Positions 53,427 to 61,927 of a DNA stretch of 64,000 nt are shown one piece after another. A program made the translations under genes and the position numbers. This DNA is from Paenibacillus_G filicis. Its GTDB lineage: Bacteria > Bacillota > Bacilli > Paenibacillales > NBRC-103111. The first letter of the stretch is position 1; every line of letters begins with the position of its first letter. The DNA is taken from contig NZ_JBBPCC010000023.1 of NCBI RefSeq assembly GCF_038070315.1, positions 80,820-144,819 on the forward strand, given 5' to 3'. Under the pieces are notes generated by a model. The model made no database searches, had not been told where the DNA came from, and saw only the letters and a list, made by a program, of their open reading frames with translations.

Positions 53427-54503
53427 TCAGTCTCCACCGCCGCCACAGCTGCTGCAGGAAGAGCCTGAGGAACAGCTGGAGGACGAGCCATCGGAAGAAG
53501 AGCCATCGGATGAAGAGCAACCACTCCCGCCACCGTCACCGTGTCCGTCCGAGTCATGACGGCTATCCTCCCAGAACGTCGCTCCACAGGCACTGCCGCA
53601 CGAAGAGCTGGATGACATCGCCTGCAGCTTGGACTCCTCTTGCATGAAATGCTGCTTCATCAGTCCGTCGAAATCCATAAGCTCCGCAGCTGAGTAGACC
53701 ATGAGGGCTCCCGCAAGATAAGGCATATAATCGGGAGAGCCAGCTGCTGGCTTGTCGGCCTGGTACGTGGCCCCGGGGTTAGCGTCCTCAGCCTGCTCCA
53801 TGGCTTTCTGGGAGAGGGAGCGGACTGCAAGGTGAATGTCTTCGTCTTCAGAAGCCGCGGCCCGGTTGAACCGGCGGTCGATCACCTCGCTCTGCGTCGC
53901 CGAGCGCAGCTCCTCAAGCATCCCGGTGCTAATCGGATGGCGGAAGAACGGTCCCCAGATTCTTGCCGAATACGGAGTGGGGACGAACATCTGCGCGTAC
54001 ACCCAGTCGAACCAGGCCCGTCCGCCCGGATCGGGTCCCGAGGCTTCTCCGGTATGTGGAGCATGATGTATGGTCGATCCGACGAACGTTTCTCCGAATT
54101 GATGGTATTCCCGGGTAAACATCAGCATCTCATGCCAGATATCATCGACGGCTTCACTGAACATCGGCACGTCGCGGAGAACCGCCGTCATCAGAAAGTA
54201 CCGTTTGAGCTCCAAGAGCTTCCATTTGAACTCGGCATCACTCATGGCAGGCTGGTGAGCCTGTACCCGTTCCTTAATTTTAGCTTCATAGGGGCCGCTG
54301 AGAGCGCCCTCAAGTCTCCGTACAGCAGACTGCAAGGGGATATGCGCTTGCAGGCCCAGCATGTCGGGCAGAGGCGTATCTGCATAAACAGGAGGAGCAG
54401 GGGGATTAACCCTGCGTGCAGAACGGGCCGAGTTGCTGCTGACCATGACCCGCACGAGCCAAACGACGGCGAGAACGATGATGAAAATAATAAGTCCGGA
54501 CAT
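53427..54503 (-). CDS. Membrane-anchored GRDP-like protein with Cys/Gly/Ser-rich tail
   Basis: 358 residues. One N-terminal membrane helix (GLIIFIIVLAVVWLVRVMV). The middle contains DDIWHEMLMFTREYHQF and a downstream HHAP, which resembles the D-x-x-WH-x-x-M-x-FTRDY core of glycine-rich-domain-containing (GRDP/DUF1399) proteins. The last ~65 residues are low complexity, rich in Cys, Gly, Ser and Asp (SCGSACGA..., CSSCGGGGD). Function unknown; the tail may bind metal or form disulfides. Stand-alone gene on the minus strand. Confidence 0.7.
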   Translation of the reverse strand: MSGLIIFIIVLAVVWLVRVMVSSNSARSARRVNPPAPPVYADTPLPDMLGLQAHIPLQSAVRRLEGALSGPYEAKIKERVQAHQPAMSDAEFKWKLLELKRYFLMTAVLRDVPMFSEAVDDIWHEMLMFTREYHQFGETFVGSTIHHAPHTGEASGPDPGGRAWFDWVYAQMFVPTPYSARIWGPFFRHPISTGMLEELRSATQSEVIDRRFNRAAASEDEDIHLAVRSLSQKAMEQAEDANPGATYQADKPAAGSPDYMPYLAGALMVYSAAELMDFDGLMKQHFMQEESKLQAMSSSSSCGSACGATFWEDSRHDSDGHGDGGGSGCSSSDGSSSDGSSSSCSSGSSCSSCGGGGD

Positions 54504-54775
54504 ATCTGGCCTCCTTGCGAAACAAGAATGCCGCTAGCCTGGGCTTGGCGGGTTATTTTCATTTTACCATAGTTGGAAATCCATGAGTTCTCTTTTACTG
54601 AGTCATTTTCCGAAAAAATCTCGCTCACATTTTAGACACATTTTTTTAATCATTTTTTCAGCTTCGGTTAAGCTGGCATTATTGTTTCCCCGCTATATTG
54701 TGGATGGCGGTTAAACGGCCCCAAAGTTGGAAATGGCTGTAGCAAGGATATGTGGAACGATTAGGGGGTTTCGAT

Positions 54776-55957
54776 GTGCTTGAGGTCAAACAGGTAAGCA
54801 AGCTCTATGAGAACCAGAGGGGCGTTCACAACATTGATTTTTCGATGACGCGGGGTGAAATTGTCGGGTTCCTGGGGCCCAACGGCGCCGGGAAGACAAC
54901 CACGATGCGCATGATTACCGGCTACTTGAACCCGACCCGAGGCTCGATCGCGATTGACGGCCTGCCGATGGCAGACCATCCGAAGAAGGCCCGGCAGAAG
55001 ATCGGCTATTTGCCCGAGACACCGCCGCTATATCCGGAGATGTCGATCACGTCGTACTTGAAGTTTATCGCCGACCTGCGGGATATTCCGGTCCGTGAGC
55101 AGAAGACGAGAATCGGTGAGGTTATCGAGCGGCTCGGTCTCCAAGGCAGGGAGCGGCAGATCATCCGCAGTCTCTCCAAAGGGTACAAGCAGCGGATTGG
55201 ACTGGCCCAGGCGATTCTTCACGGCCCGGACCTGCTCGTGCTGGACGAGCCCACCTCGGGCCTCGACCCGAAGCAGATTATTGAGATCCGCGCGCTGATC
55301 CGCGAGCTTGGCGAGAACCATACCGTGCTGCTCAGCACGCATATTTTGCCCGAGATCAATGCGCTCTGCAACCGGGTGCTTATTATTCATCAAGGCCGGA
55401 TCGTGCTGGACGGACAGCCGGACCAGCTGGCGAATTCCTTGAACGATACCTTCGAGGTGTCGCTTGAGGTGAAGGGAGACCGCGACACGATTCTGACCGA
55501 GCTTCGCGGGACGCCCGGCGTTACAGCTGTCCGGGAGCTGAACGATGCACCAGAGTCTGCCTTGGCTGCGGGGATCAAGACGGAGGATACGGCTGTGGAA
55601 GCAGCTGGCGGGGCCGAGGATGCCCTTGTGGACGGTCTGGGCTCGGATGCCCGATCTGGCGATACGGAGCCTTCACAGTTGGCGGCCGCAGATAGCACGG
55701 GCACCGTGAAGGTGGTCGTCGAGTCGGCTGACCGTCAGGATATCCGTGAAGCTGTGTTCTACAGGCTCGCTGAGAAACGGCTACCGATTCTGTCCATGAA
55801 GAAGGAAAGCCTCAGTCTCGAGGATATCTTCCTGAAGCTGACCACAGATGAACGGCTTGATGGCAACGAGGCTGCGGACGGTGGGCAGACTCAAGCCGGG
55901 GAGACCTCCGGATCGGCAGAATCTGCAGCAGATAGAGGAGGTGACTCGCATGCGTAG
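54776..55957 (+). CDS. Gld-like ABC transporter ATPase with acidic insertion
   Basis: 393 residues from GTG 54776 (AGGGGG 6 bp upstream). Walker A GPNGAGKTT, signature LSKGYKQRIGLAQA, Walker B LLVLDEPTSGLDP are intact. The C-terminal domain of the family is split by ~60 Ala/Glu/Asp-rich residues (~265-325) and ends in a second acidic tail, both unusual. It pairs with the three following genes (ABC-2 permease, auxiliary GldG-like protein, DUF4340), the same set as gldA/gldF/gldG systems. In Firmicutes the cargo of these systems is unknown. Confidence 0.9.
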   Translation: MLEVKQVSKLYENQRGVHNIDFSMTRGEIVGFLGPNGAGKTTTMRMITGYLNPTRGSIAIDGLPMADHPKKARQKIGYLPETPPLYPEMSITSYLKFIADLRDIPVREQKTRIGEVIERLGLQGRERQIIRSLSKGYKQRIGLAQAILHGPDLLVLDEPTSGLDPKQIIEIRALIRELGENHTVLLSTHILPEINALCNRVLIIHQGRIVLDGQPDQLANSLNDTFEVSLEVKGDRDTILTELRGTPGVTAVRELNDAPESALAAGIKTEDTAVEAAGGAEDALVDGLGSDARSGDTEPSQLAAADSTGTVKVVVESADRQDIREAVFYRLAEKRLPILSMKKESLSLEDIFLKLTTDERLDGNEAADGGQTQAGETSGSAESAADRGGDSHA

Positions 55958-56663
55958 AACGATGGCCATGACCCGCAAGGAGCTTCAGATGTACTTCTAT
56001 TCGCCGATCGCGTATGCGGCGTTCGCTTTCTTCTTCGTGATTGCCGGGTATTTCTTCAGCGCGAACTTCCTGTACCCGCCGTACGTGGTAGATGTGCGGC
56101 CTGTGTTCGGGAACATCACGTTCGTCTTTCTGTTCATCGTGCCTCTGCTGACGATGCGCCTCGTATCCGACGAGTTGCGCCAAGGTACGGATGAGCTGCT
56201 GCTCACCTCGCCGATCAGCATTGCTGAGATTGTCGTCGGCAAGTTTGCCTCGACGCTGGCGGTGCTGCTGCTGCTGGTCGTAGGCAGCCTGCTCTATCCG
56301 CTCATCCTGAGCGCTTACGGTCCGCTCGATCAGCCGGTACTGTGGCTGTCTTACCTGGCGATGTTCCTCGTCGGAGCGGCGATGATGTCCGTCGGCCTGT
56401 TCGCCTCCACGCTGTCTTCCCATCAGATGGTGTCAGGGATTGCTTCCTTCGCCATCCTGCTCGTCTTCTGGACGATCGAATGGCTGGGCGACACGATCGG
56501 CGGCAAGGTGAAGGATTTCCTCGGCATGTTCTCCATCGTCTCCCGGGCGGGAGACTTGCAGAAGGGCGTGCTGGACTTCGCCGACGTGCTGTTTTACGTG
56601 ACATTCATTCTGGTGTTCCTGCTCCTGAGCATTCAGGTGCTGGAGCGCAAGCGCTGGAGATAA
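55950..56663 (+). CDS. ABC-2 family permease (GldF-like)
   Basis: 237 residues with six predicted membrane helices (SPIAYAAFAFFFVIAGYFF, VFLFIVPLLTMRLVSDELR..., ASTLAVLLLLVVGSLLY, ...). SDELRQGTDELLLTSPIS is the conserved coupling segment of this ABC-2 subfamily. ATG 55950 follows GAGGAGGTGA and overlaps the ATPase stop by 8 bp. Frame is open ~100 bp upstream but that lies in the ATPase tail. Confidence 0.9.
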   Translation: MRRTMAMTRKELQMYFYSPIAYAAFAFFFVIAGYFFSANFLYPPYVVDVRPVFGNITFVFLFIVPLLTMRLVSDELRQGTDELLLTSPISIAEIVVGKFASTLAVLLLLVVGSLLYPLILSAYGPLDQPVLWLSYLAMFLVGAAMMSVGLFASTLSSHQMVSGIASFAILLVFWTIEWLGDTIGGKVKDFLGMFSIVSRAGDLQKGVLDFADVLFYVTFILVFLLLSIQVLERKRWR

Positions 56664-56723
56664 CAGGCGCATAGAGCCGGCAAGCTGCCGGCCAGCGCCG
56701 CCGAAGAAGGGGGAAGGTGCAAG

Positions 56724-58118
56724 GTGAACAAGTGGATCCGCGGAACGAATGCGACCGTGCTGTCGCTGGCGGTGATCGGCATCTTTATCGTGCTGACGAT
56801 TTTTCTGAACTCAGCCAAAAACCTGCAGGTCGATTTGACCGAAAACAATAAATTCACGCTGTCCGACCAGACGAAGCAAACGCTCGGGACCCTGGATAAG
56901 GACATCAAGATCATCTCGCTGACGACGACGGATACGAATCCGTACATGAAGCGGGAGGTCACCGAGCTAGTGCAGGAATATAAGAAACGTACGGGCAAGA
57001 TCACGTTCGAGGAGTACGATGCCGTTCAGAATCCGGCCGTAGCCAAGCAGTACGAGGTGAGCCCAGCCGGGACACTGGTGGTCCAAAGCGGCAACCAGAA
57101 GAAGACATTGAACTTCTACGACATGTTCCTGCCTAGCCAGCAGAATCCCAATGGGTACAGCTTCGCCGGCGAGGAGAAGCTGACGCAGGCACTCGTCAAT
57201 CTCGATGTGAAGGAGAAGCGCAAGCTGTACTTCCTCTCGGGGCATAACGAAATTCCGCTGGCGGAAATGGGCCTGTGGCGTACGGGCCTCGAGGATGCCA
57301 ACTATGAGGTCAAGGAACTCAACCTGCTTCGCGACGGCAAAATCCCGGATGACGCCGAAGTGCTGGCCATCATCGGTCCGGAGAACGATCTGAGCGACCA
57401 GGAGGCCGATCTGATCAAGACGTTCCTCTCCGGCAAGGGCAAGCTGTATCTGGCGCTTGGGTTCAATCCCGATATGTCGGCCGCTTGGAAAAATCTCGAC
57501 GGCGTCATGTCGGCCTACGGGATCAAAGACCAGCACGCTGTCGCCATCGAGCCGAAGCAGAGCGCGATGAACAGCCCGCTGAGCATCGTGCCTGAGTATA
57601 GCGGCCATGAGATTACACGCAAGCTGCAGGAATACAACCTGTTGACCGTGATGACACTGGCCGTTACGCTGAATGCCGATCAGCCCAACGCTGACTTCCC
57701 AGCGACGCCGATTCTCAAGACGACGGCAGCTGCCTATGGGGAGACCGATCTGAAAACCTTGTCCGCGCAAGGGTCTTCCAAGAAGGATGCGACAGATGTC
57801 GCCGGTCCGCTGAATCTCGGTTATGTGGTGGAAAGCAAGGATAAGAAGCCGAAGGCGGTCGTGCTCGGCGGGTCAACGTTCCTCGTAGACCAGTTCATTC
57901 AGATGCAGGGCAACCGGGACTTCGCACTGAACAGCATCGGCTGGCTGCAGGAGCAGACCGATCAGGTTACGATCCGTCCGCGGGAGGGAGACAACCTATC
58001 GACCGCGCTCGTAACCAATGAGCAGGCGAACTTCATTTTCCTCGGTACGGTCATACTCTTCCCGCTACTCTTCCTGCTGATAGGCGGAGGAATCTGGTGG
58101 AGGAGGAGAAAAGGATGA
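56724..58118 (+). CDS. GldG-like ABC transporter auxiliary protein
   Basis: 464 residues: an N-terminal membrane helix (VLSLAVIGIFIVLTIFLN), a large extracytoplasmic domain of the ABC-transport-auxiliary (GldG/IFT52-like) type with RKLYFLSGHNEIPLAEMG, and a C-terminal helix (FIFLGTVILFPLLFLLIGGGIWWRRR). GTG start behind GAAGGGGGAAGG. Stop overlaps the next start as ATGA. The family probably binds the exported substrate or forms the outer part of the system. Confidence 0.88.
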   Translation: MNKWIRGTNATVLSLAVIGIFIVLTIFLNSAKNLQVDLTENNKFTLSDQTKQTLGTLDKDIKIISLTTTDTNPYMKREVTELVQEYKKRTGKITFEEYDAVQNPAVAKQYEVSPAGTLVVQSGNQKKTLNFYDMFLPSQQNPNGYSFAGEEKLTQALVNLDVKEKRKLYFLSGHNEIPLAEMGLWRTGLEDANYEVKELNLLRDGKIPDDAEVLAIIGPENDLSDQEADLIKTFLSGKGKLYLALGFNPDMSAAWKNLDGVMSAYGIKDQHAVAIEPKQSAMNSPLSIVPEYSGHEITRKLQEYNLLTVMTLAVTLNADQPNADFPATPILKTTAAAYGETDLKTLSAQGSSKKDATDVAGPLNLGYVVESKDKKPKAVVLGGSTFLVDQFIQMQGNRDFALNSIGWLQEQTDQVTIRPREGDNLSTALVTNEQANFIFLGTVILFPLLFLLIGGGIWWRRRKG

Positions 58119-59086
58119 AACGGCTGATCCCGACGATCGTGTTGGTCGTCCTCTGCATCGGCGGGTTCTGGTACGCATCGAGCCGGGATTTCTTCCGGGA
58201 AAAGTCTCCGGAGACGCCGGGTCTTGTAGCTGTGAACAAGGATAATGTGACGGGCTTCACGATCCATGCCGGAACGACGGACATCGTCATAGAACGCAAG
58301 GATAACGCATGGACGATGGTCAAGCCTTCCGCGCTTCCGCTCACCAAGGAGGATGCCGATGCTTGGGTGGATACGTTCACCTCGCTGAAGAAGGATAAGA
58401 TGGTTACGGAGGCGGCAACCGACCTTGGACAATTCGGCTTGGCGGAGCCCAAGCAGCGCTACACCGTCAAGCTCGCCGGAGGCGGCGAGCAGACGCTGGA
58501 GGTCGGCGATGCGACGCCGGTCAGCGGCTCGTCGTATGCCAAGCTGGGAGGCTCGAGCACGGTATTCCAATTGGCGGATGCCACGTTGCAATTGTTGGCC
58601 AAGCAGCCGATTGATTTCATGGAGAAGACGGCTGTGAAGGTGGAGTATGAGAAGGTTCGGGCACTGACCGTGCAGTGGCAGGGGGCGTCCTGGACACTGA
58701 CCAAGGCGGAGCCGGATAAGTCCTCATTCGAAGCCAAGTGGAAGCTCGGCGATCGTGAGCTGGCAGGCACCGATGCTACCGGCTATATGGATCGGGCAGC
58801 CTCACTGGTCACGGAGCAGCCCGTGAAGAAGGCATCGGAGGTAGCCGGCCTTGACCATCCGGACCTGCGTCTCACGCTGAAGACCACGGATGACAGCGGG
58901 AAGGAAGCCGATACCGTCTATGTCGGCAAAGCCGCGGGAGAATTCGTATGGGTAGTCCGGGAGGGCGGTGAATGGGCCTTTGCGGTTCCGTCCGGAGCTG
59001 TACAAGAGCTGGCTGATCAGGGCAAGGAGAAGCCAACTGCGGAGACGCCCAAGGCTGACGGGGAAGCTCAACCGTCCGGATCGTAA
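58115..59086 (+). CDS. DUF4340 protein
   Basis: 323 residues, one N-terminal membrane helix (LIPTIVLVVLCIGGFWYAS), then a DUF4340 domain made of repeated beta units with the tell-tale phrase PLTKEDADAWVDTFTSLKK and GLAEPKQRYTVKLAGG. ATG 58115 (AGGAGGAG upstream) forms a 4-bp overlap with the preceding stop codon. DUF4340 genes follow GldG-type genes in many genomes, so this is probably the fourth part of the transporter. The C-terminal tail is low complexity. Confidence 0.88.
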   Translation: MKRLIPTIVLVVLCIGGFWYASSRDFFREKSPETPGLVAVNKDNVTGFTIHAGTTDIVIERKDNAWTMVKPSALPLTKEDADAWVDTFTSLKKDKMVTEAATDLGQFGLAEPKQRYTVKLAGGGEQTLEVGDATPVSGSSYAKLGGSSTVFQLADATLQLLAKQPIDFMEKTAVKVEYEKVRALTVQWQGASWTLTKAEPDKSSFEAKWKLGDRELAGTDATGYMDRAASLVTEQPVKKASEVAGLDHPDLRLTLKTTDDSGKEADTVYVGKAAGEFVWVVREGGEWAFAVPSGAVQELADQGKEKPTAETPKADGEAQPSGS

Positions 59087-59116
59087 CCATCGATGAGATA
59101 GCAACTAAGTATAAGC

Positions 59117-59150
59117 AAAAAAACGTACGAGCGAACTCGTACGTTTTTTT
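59117..59150 (+). terminator. Terminator of the ABC operon
   Basis: AAAAACGTACGAG and its reverse complement with a 4-nt loop, then T run; 30 bp behind the DUF4340 stop. Confidence 0.9.
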
Positions 59151-59210
59151 GCTGTATACGCGGATCGTCACCAAGCTAATGTGTTCAGCGACACAAACAT
59201 ACATTCATTA

Positions 59211-59266
59211 AAACTGCGACACAAATGTGCTGCTTCTATTCGTATCGCAGTTTTGTATTTTTTTAG
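59211..59266 (+). repeat. Hairpin inside the left end of the element
   Basis: AAAACTGCGA pairs with TCGCAGTTTT, followed by a T run. It overlaps the second GACACAAA core, so terminator and transposase-binding functions may be combined. Confidence 0.6.
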
Positions 59267-59418
59267 TTTAGTTTCTTTCGGCGTTTTTTAACTGAATTGA
59301 ATGGACATTCATATATAATCTCATCGGTCTTATTTTGCGTTGGCACTTTTGTGTCATTGGACAATTTCTGTTGTCCAGATATGGCTTGTGTCACAATCAA
59401 AGTTTTCTGCTGATTGAT

Positions 59419-59955
59419 TCATTTACTCACCGCCTTTTGATACATAATCGTTAGAAATACTTTAGTTGATCTAATGACTTCACTTTGATTACTCTCAACA
59501 GTGTTATTTTGCACAATCAGATCTTCAGTAGTTGATCTAAGTTCGGAGCTACTAGTTATCTCATTAGTCCGTTTAAGATTGGCTAACTTATTTCGGCTTG
59601 ATCTATTTTTAACAGCATGCTGCTCCAAATACCGCTGGTAACACTCAATTGGATCATCCGCCGCGGAAATGTGAAGAAGTTTGTTTTTTCGAAGCTTATT
59701 AATTTGCTTCCGTATTTGTAGACTATGCGGAGTTATCCCCCACTTCCCTGTAGCTGCTAAAGCACCGAATTCACTCCCATCTGGGAGAAATGATTGGATT
59801 ACTCTTAGATCGTCCATATTAATTAACATTTGGAAATTCAATAGGTCTGTTTTCTTGTAACAGGGGTTTACTGTGTTATGTAAATCGTTCACTATTTCCA
59901 ATAGGAAAAGCAAAGATACTGAACAAAGGATATCGAAACTCCTACGCCGAAGCAT
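59419..59955 (-). pseudogene. C-terminal remnant of a TnsB-like (Mu-C domain) transposase
   Basis: Up to 178 residues open, but the recognisable part begins near residue 45: INMDDLRVIQSFLPDGSEFG, then GKWGITPHSLQIRKQINKLRK and a basic, poorly ordered tail with NLKRTNE. This resembles the end of the C-terminal Mu-type beta-barrel and the TnsC-binding tail of TnsB/TniA transposases. The catalytic DDE core is missing. No ribosome site precedes either candidate start. It sits inside the 5-bp-flanked element near its left end and points toward it. Identity is from memory of family phrasing and needs a profile search. Confidence 0.55.
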
Positions 59956-59970
59956 AGGAGTTTATTTTTT
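59936..59970 (+). terminator. Hairpin behind the collagen-like gene
   Basis: AAACTCCTA/TAGGAGTTT stem followed by ATTTTTT on the plus strand. It lies ~95 bp beyond the collagen-like gene stop; the T run favours the plus direction. Confidence 0.55.
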
Positions 59971-60065
59971 AGTTTTTCATGAGCAAGTGTTCTGTATAGA
60001 GAATGGTGGCCACAGTGGTGCTGGGGATGGATCTGATTCTATACTAAATACAAGCTGAAGGCTTA

Positions 60066-61421
60066 TTAAAAAGGAGTATAAGATAGACTGGCGCTAAACG
60101 AGAGTTGGGTGATATCAGCTGCTGAGGGATCGGTCGACATAAGCGTCCTTACACGAATACCAATACGATCACCCTCAGCGACTATTAACGATCCCCCAAC
60201 ATTTCTATTCGTTGCGGTACGGAACGTACCGGCTGTAATGACCGTATTCGGAAATCCGAAGCGAACCGAGCTAGTCAGCGGAGTTGTCACGTAAGGTGCG
60301 GAAATATGATCAATCCCAGTATTAGGAACTGACGGTGCGCGGAATACTGTAAACTCATACTGAAGACCGAGGGTGTTTATAGAAACCACAGATGCAACTA
60401 ATAAATCTACACTTATTTGTAAATCTTGAACGGTACCCGCATGTGGAATTGGGAAAGCAAAACCACCTGCTTCGGGCGGCATAGTTGATTCTCCAGAACC
60501 GCCAATAACTTCAACTGTGTGATTTCCAAAACCCATTAAAATTGGAGCGGCTGATACCACTGTAGCACCACTGATGATGATACCCGTTGAAAATGGAATT
60601 AATCCTGCACCTCCAGCTGCTCCTGTTGAACCCGTTGCCCCAGCCGGACCAGGTATACCTTGGGCTCCAGGAGCACCTGTTGCTCCAGCCGGACCGGGTA
60701 TACCTTGGGCTCCAGGAGCACCTGTTGCTCCGGCCGGACCGGGTATACCTTGGGCTCCAGGAGCACCTGTTGCTCCAGCCGGACCGGGTATACCTTGGGC
60801 TCCAGGAGCACCTGTTGCTCCGGCCGGACCGGATATACCTTGGGCTCCAGGAGCACCTGTTGCTCCAGCCNNNNNNNNNNNNNNNNNNNNNNNNNNNNNN
60901 NNNNNNNNNNNNNNNNNNNNNNNNNNNNNNNNNNNNNNNNNNNNNNNNNNNNNNNNNNNNNNNNNNNNNNCGGGTATACCTTGGGCTCCAGGAGCACCTG
61001 TTGCTCCGGCCGGACCGGATATACCTTGGGCTCCAGGAGCACCTGTTGCTCCAGCCGGACCGGGTATACCTTGGGCTCCAGGAGCACCTGTTGCTCCAGC
61101 CGGTCCCATTGCCCCAACTGGTCCTCTTGGTCCTGCCGGACCTTCTGCTCCGGCTGGTCCTTGTGGTCCCATTTGTCCAGCTGGGCCAGGCAACCCTTGA
61201 GGTCCTTGAGGTCCCTGAGGGCCTCCGGCCGGACCAGTTGGTCCTTGTGGTCCCGGAGGGCCAACAACCGTCGGAGTTGTAACATTCACTTCAGGTGGGG
61301 GACACTTTACGTGAATTATTTTTTTAATGACTCGCGGACAACGTTTCCTTTTCTTTCCTTTCGAAGGGCAAATAAGTATGGTTTTCTTTTTACACCGTTT
61401 CTTATCATCTTGACAACTCAA
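60066..61421 (-). CDS. Collagen-like protein with BclB-type C-terminal domain
   Basis: The N-terminal ~55 residues are basic and Cys-containing (KKKTILICPSKGKKRKR). Gly-X-Y repeats then begin (GPPGPQGPTGPAG...), pass into identical 15-residue units GPAGATGAPGAQGIP, and end in a ~190-residue domain (GLIPFSTGIIISGATVV..., FSASLSYTPF) like exosporium proteins BclA/BclB. Such proteins form hair-like trimers on spores. The TTG at 61421 is chosen because GGGAGGTG lies 6 bp upstream; an ATG at 61478 in frame has none. A 100-N gap (60871-60970) interrupts the repeats, so true length is unknown. It is the only intact cargo gene of the Tn7-like element. Confidence 0.85.
   Translation of the reverse strand: MSCQDDKKRCKKKTILICPSKGKKRKRCPRVIKKIIHVKCPPPEVNVTTPTVVGPPGPQGPTGPAGGPQGPQGPQGLPGPAGQMGPQGPAGAEGPAGPRGPVGAMGPAGATGAPGAQGIPGPAGATGAPGAQGISGPAGATGAPGAQGIPXXXXXXXXXXXXXXXXXXXXXXXXXXXXXXXXXXAGATGAPGAQGISGPAGATGAPGAQGIPGPAGATGAPGAQGIPGPAGATGAPGAQGIPGPAGATGAPGAQGIPGPAGATGSTGAAGGAGLIPFSTGIIISGATVVSAAPILMGFGNHTVEVIGGSGESTMPPEAGGFAFPIPHAGTVQDLQISVDLLVASVVSINTLGLQYEFTVFRAPSVPNTGIDHISAPYVTTPLTSSVRFGFPNTVITAGTFRTATNRNVGGSLIVAEGDRIGIRVRTLMSTDPSAADITQLSFSASLSYTPF
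60640..61110 (-). repeat. 45-bp tandem repeats coding 15-residue collagen units
   Basis: Nearly identical 45-bp units, each encoding five Gly-X-Y triplets, run on both sides of the assembly gap. They differ mainly at one codon (IP or IS). Such arrays expand and contract by slippage. Confidence 0.9.
60871..60970. other. Assembly gap of 100 N
   Basis: Exactly 100 N within the collagen repeats, the conventional mark for a scaffold gap of unknown length. Short reads could not resolve the repeat. The frame stays open across it only because 100 N plus flanks happen to fit. Confidence 0.98.
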
Positions 61422-61927
61422 TACTGACACCTCCCTATAGATATGGTTCAGTGTACGTGGGTAGTTTATTTTAGGCATGGACTAATACCCTGTTTTAGCT
61501 ACACTAAAAATTATTTTTAGAAAAATAGGTTAATGATAGGGTAGTTTTGTCCTTGGTTTTACTTTAACTGTAAGCGTCAAATAGCCCTCATCAGATTATT
61601 GCTGTTAATTTGTGTCGCTGGACATAATGGGAGGATTGGATACTTAGACTCTGAAAATTCAGGATAAACTTGAAGGATGATGTCGATTCAAGTTGATAAA
61701 TGGAAAGCAGCAAGAAGTATATCAGCGACTTTAAAAATATCAATTGCAATTGAGGTTCCTCAGAACTATAATCTGTCTCGAAGAGGGAAATAAATGTAGA
61801 AAAATGTCGAACTTATATGGAAAAGGAGGTAATGGTCTGATCAAGGCTTTCTCTCGTTTCTCGTCCACTGGCAAGGCTTGCTTACTGATACGTACATAAT
61901 CCAACAAGACTGGCGAGGTGCAAAAGG
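61422..61927 (+). promoter_or_regulatory. Right end of the element and chemoreceptor upstream region
   Basis: Holds the collagen-gene leader, the element's right end (61611-61624), the duplicated TAATG, and then the chemoreceptor control region. TGTCGAA (Spo0A box) is at 61805-61811 within ATGTCGAACTTATA, identical to the 14-mer upstream of ftsE. An AAAGGAGGT at ~61820 has no credible gene behind it. No other gene seen. Confidence 0.45.

Larger units (their letters stand above)
59182..61624. mobile_element. Small Tn7-like (TnsB-type) element
   Basis: The left end reads TGTTCAGCGACACAAA and the right end, in reverse complement, TGTCCAGCGACACAAA: 15 of 16 match. Both are flanked by the same 5 bp, TAATG (59177-59181 and 61625-61629), which is the Tn7-family target-duplication length. 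The ends start TGT and hold extra copies of the core GACACAAA (59190, 59218, and inverted at 59348), as expected for several TnsB-binding sites. The interior is AT-rich apart from the collagen repeats. Contents: a transposase C-terminal remnant and one collagen-like gene. It lies between the ABC operon terminator and the chemoreceptor gene. About 2.44 kb including a 100-N gap of unknown true size. Confidence 0.8.

Noticed and set aside
60640..61110. CRISPR array suggested by regular repeats
   Set aside because: The 45-bp units are contiguous with no unique spacers and encode Gly-X-Y triplets.
60574..61427. Open frames on the plus strand and in a second minus frame through the collagen repeats
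   Set aside because: They are by-products of a 45-bp (multiple of three) repeat, which keeps every frame open. Only the Gly-X-Y frame has proper ends and a ribosome site.
61818..61840. Small gene behind AAAGGAGGT upstream of the chemoreceptor
   Set aside because: The nearest ATG is followed at once by a stop codon (ATG GTC TGA); no other start gives a credible frame.
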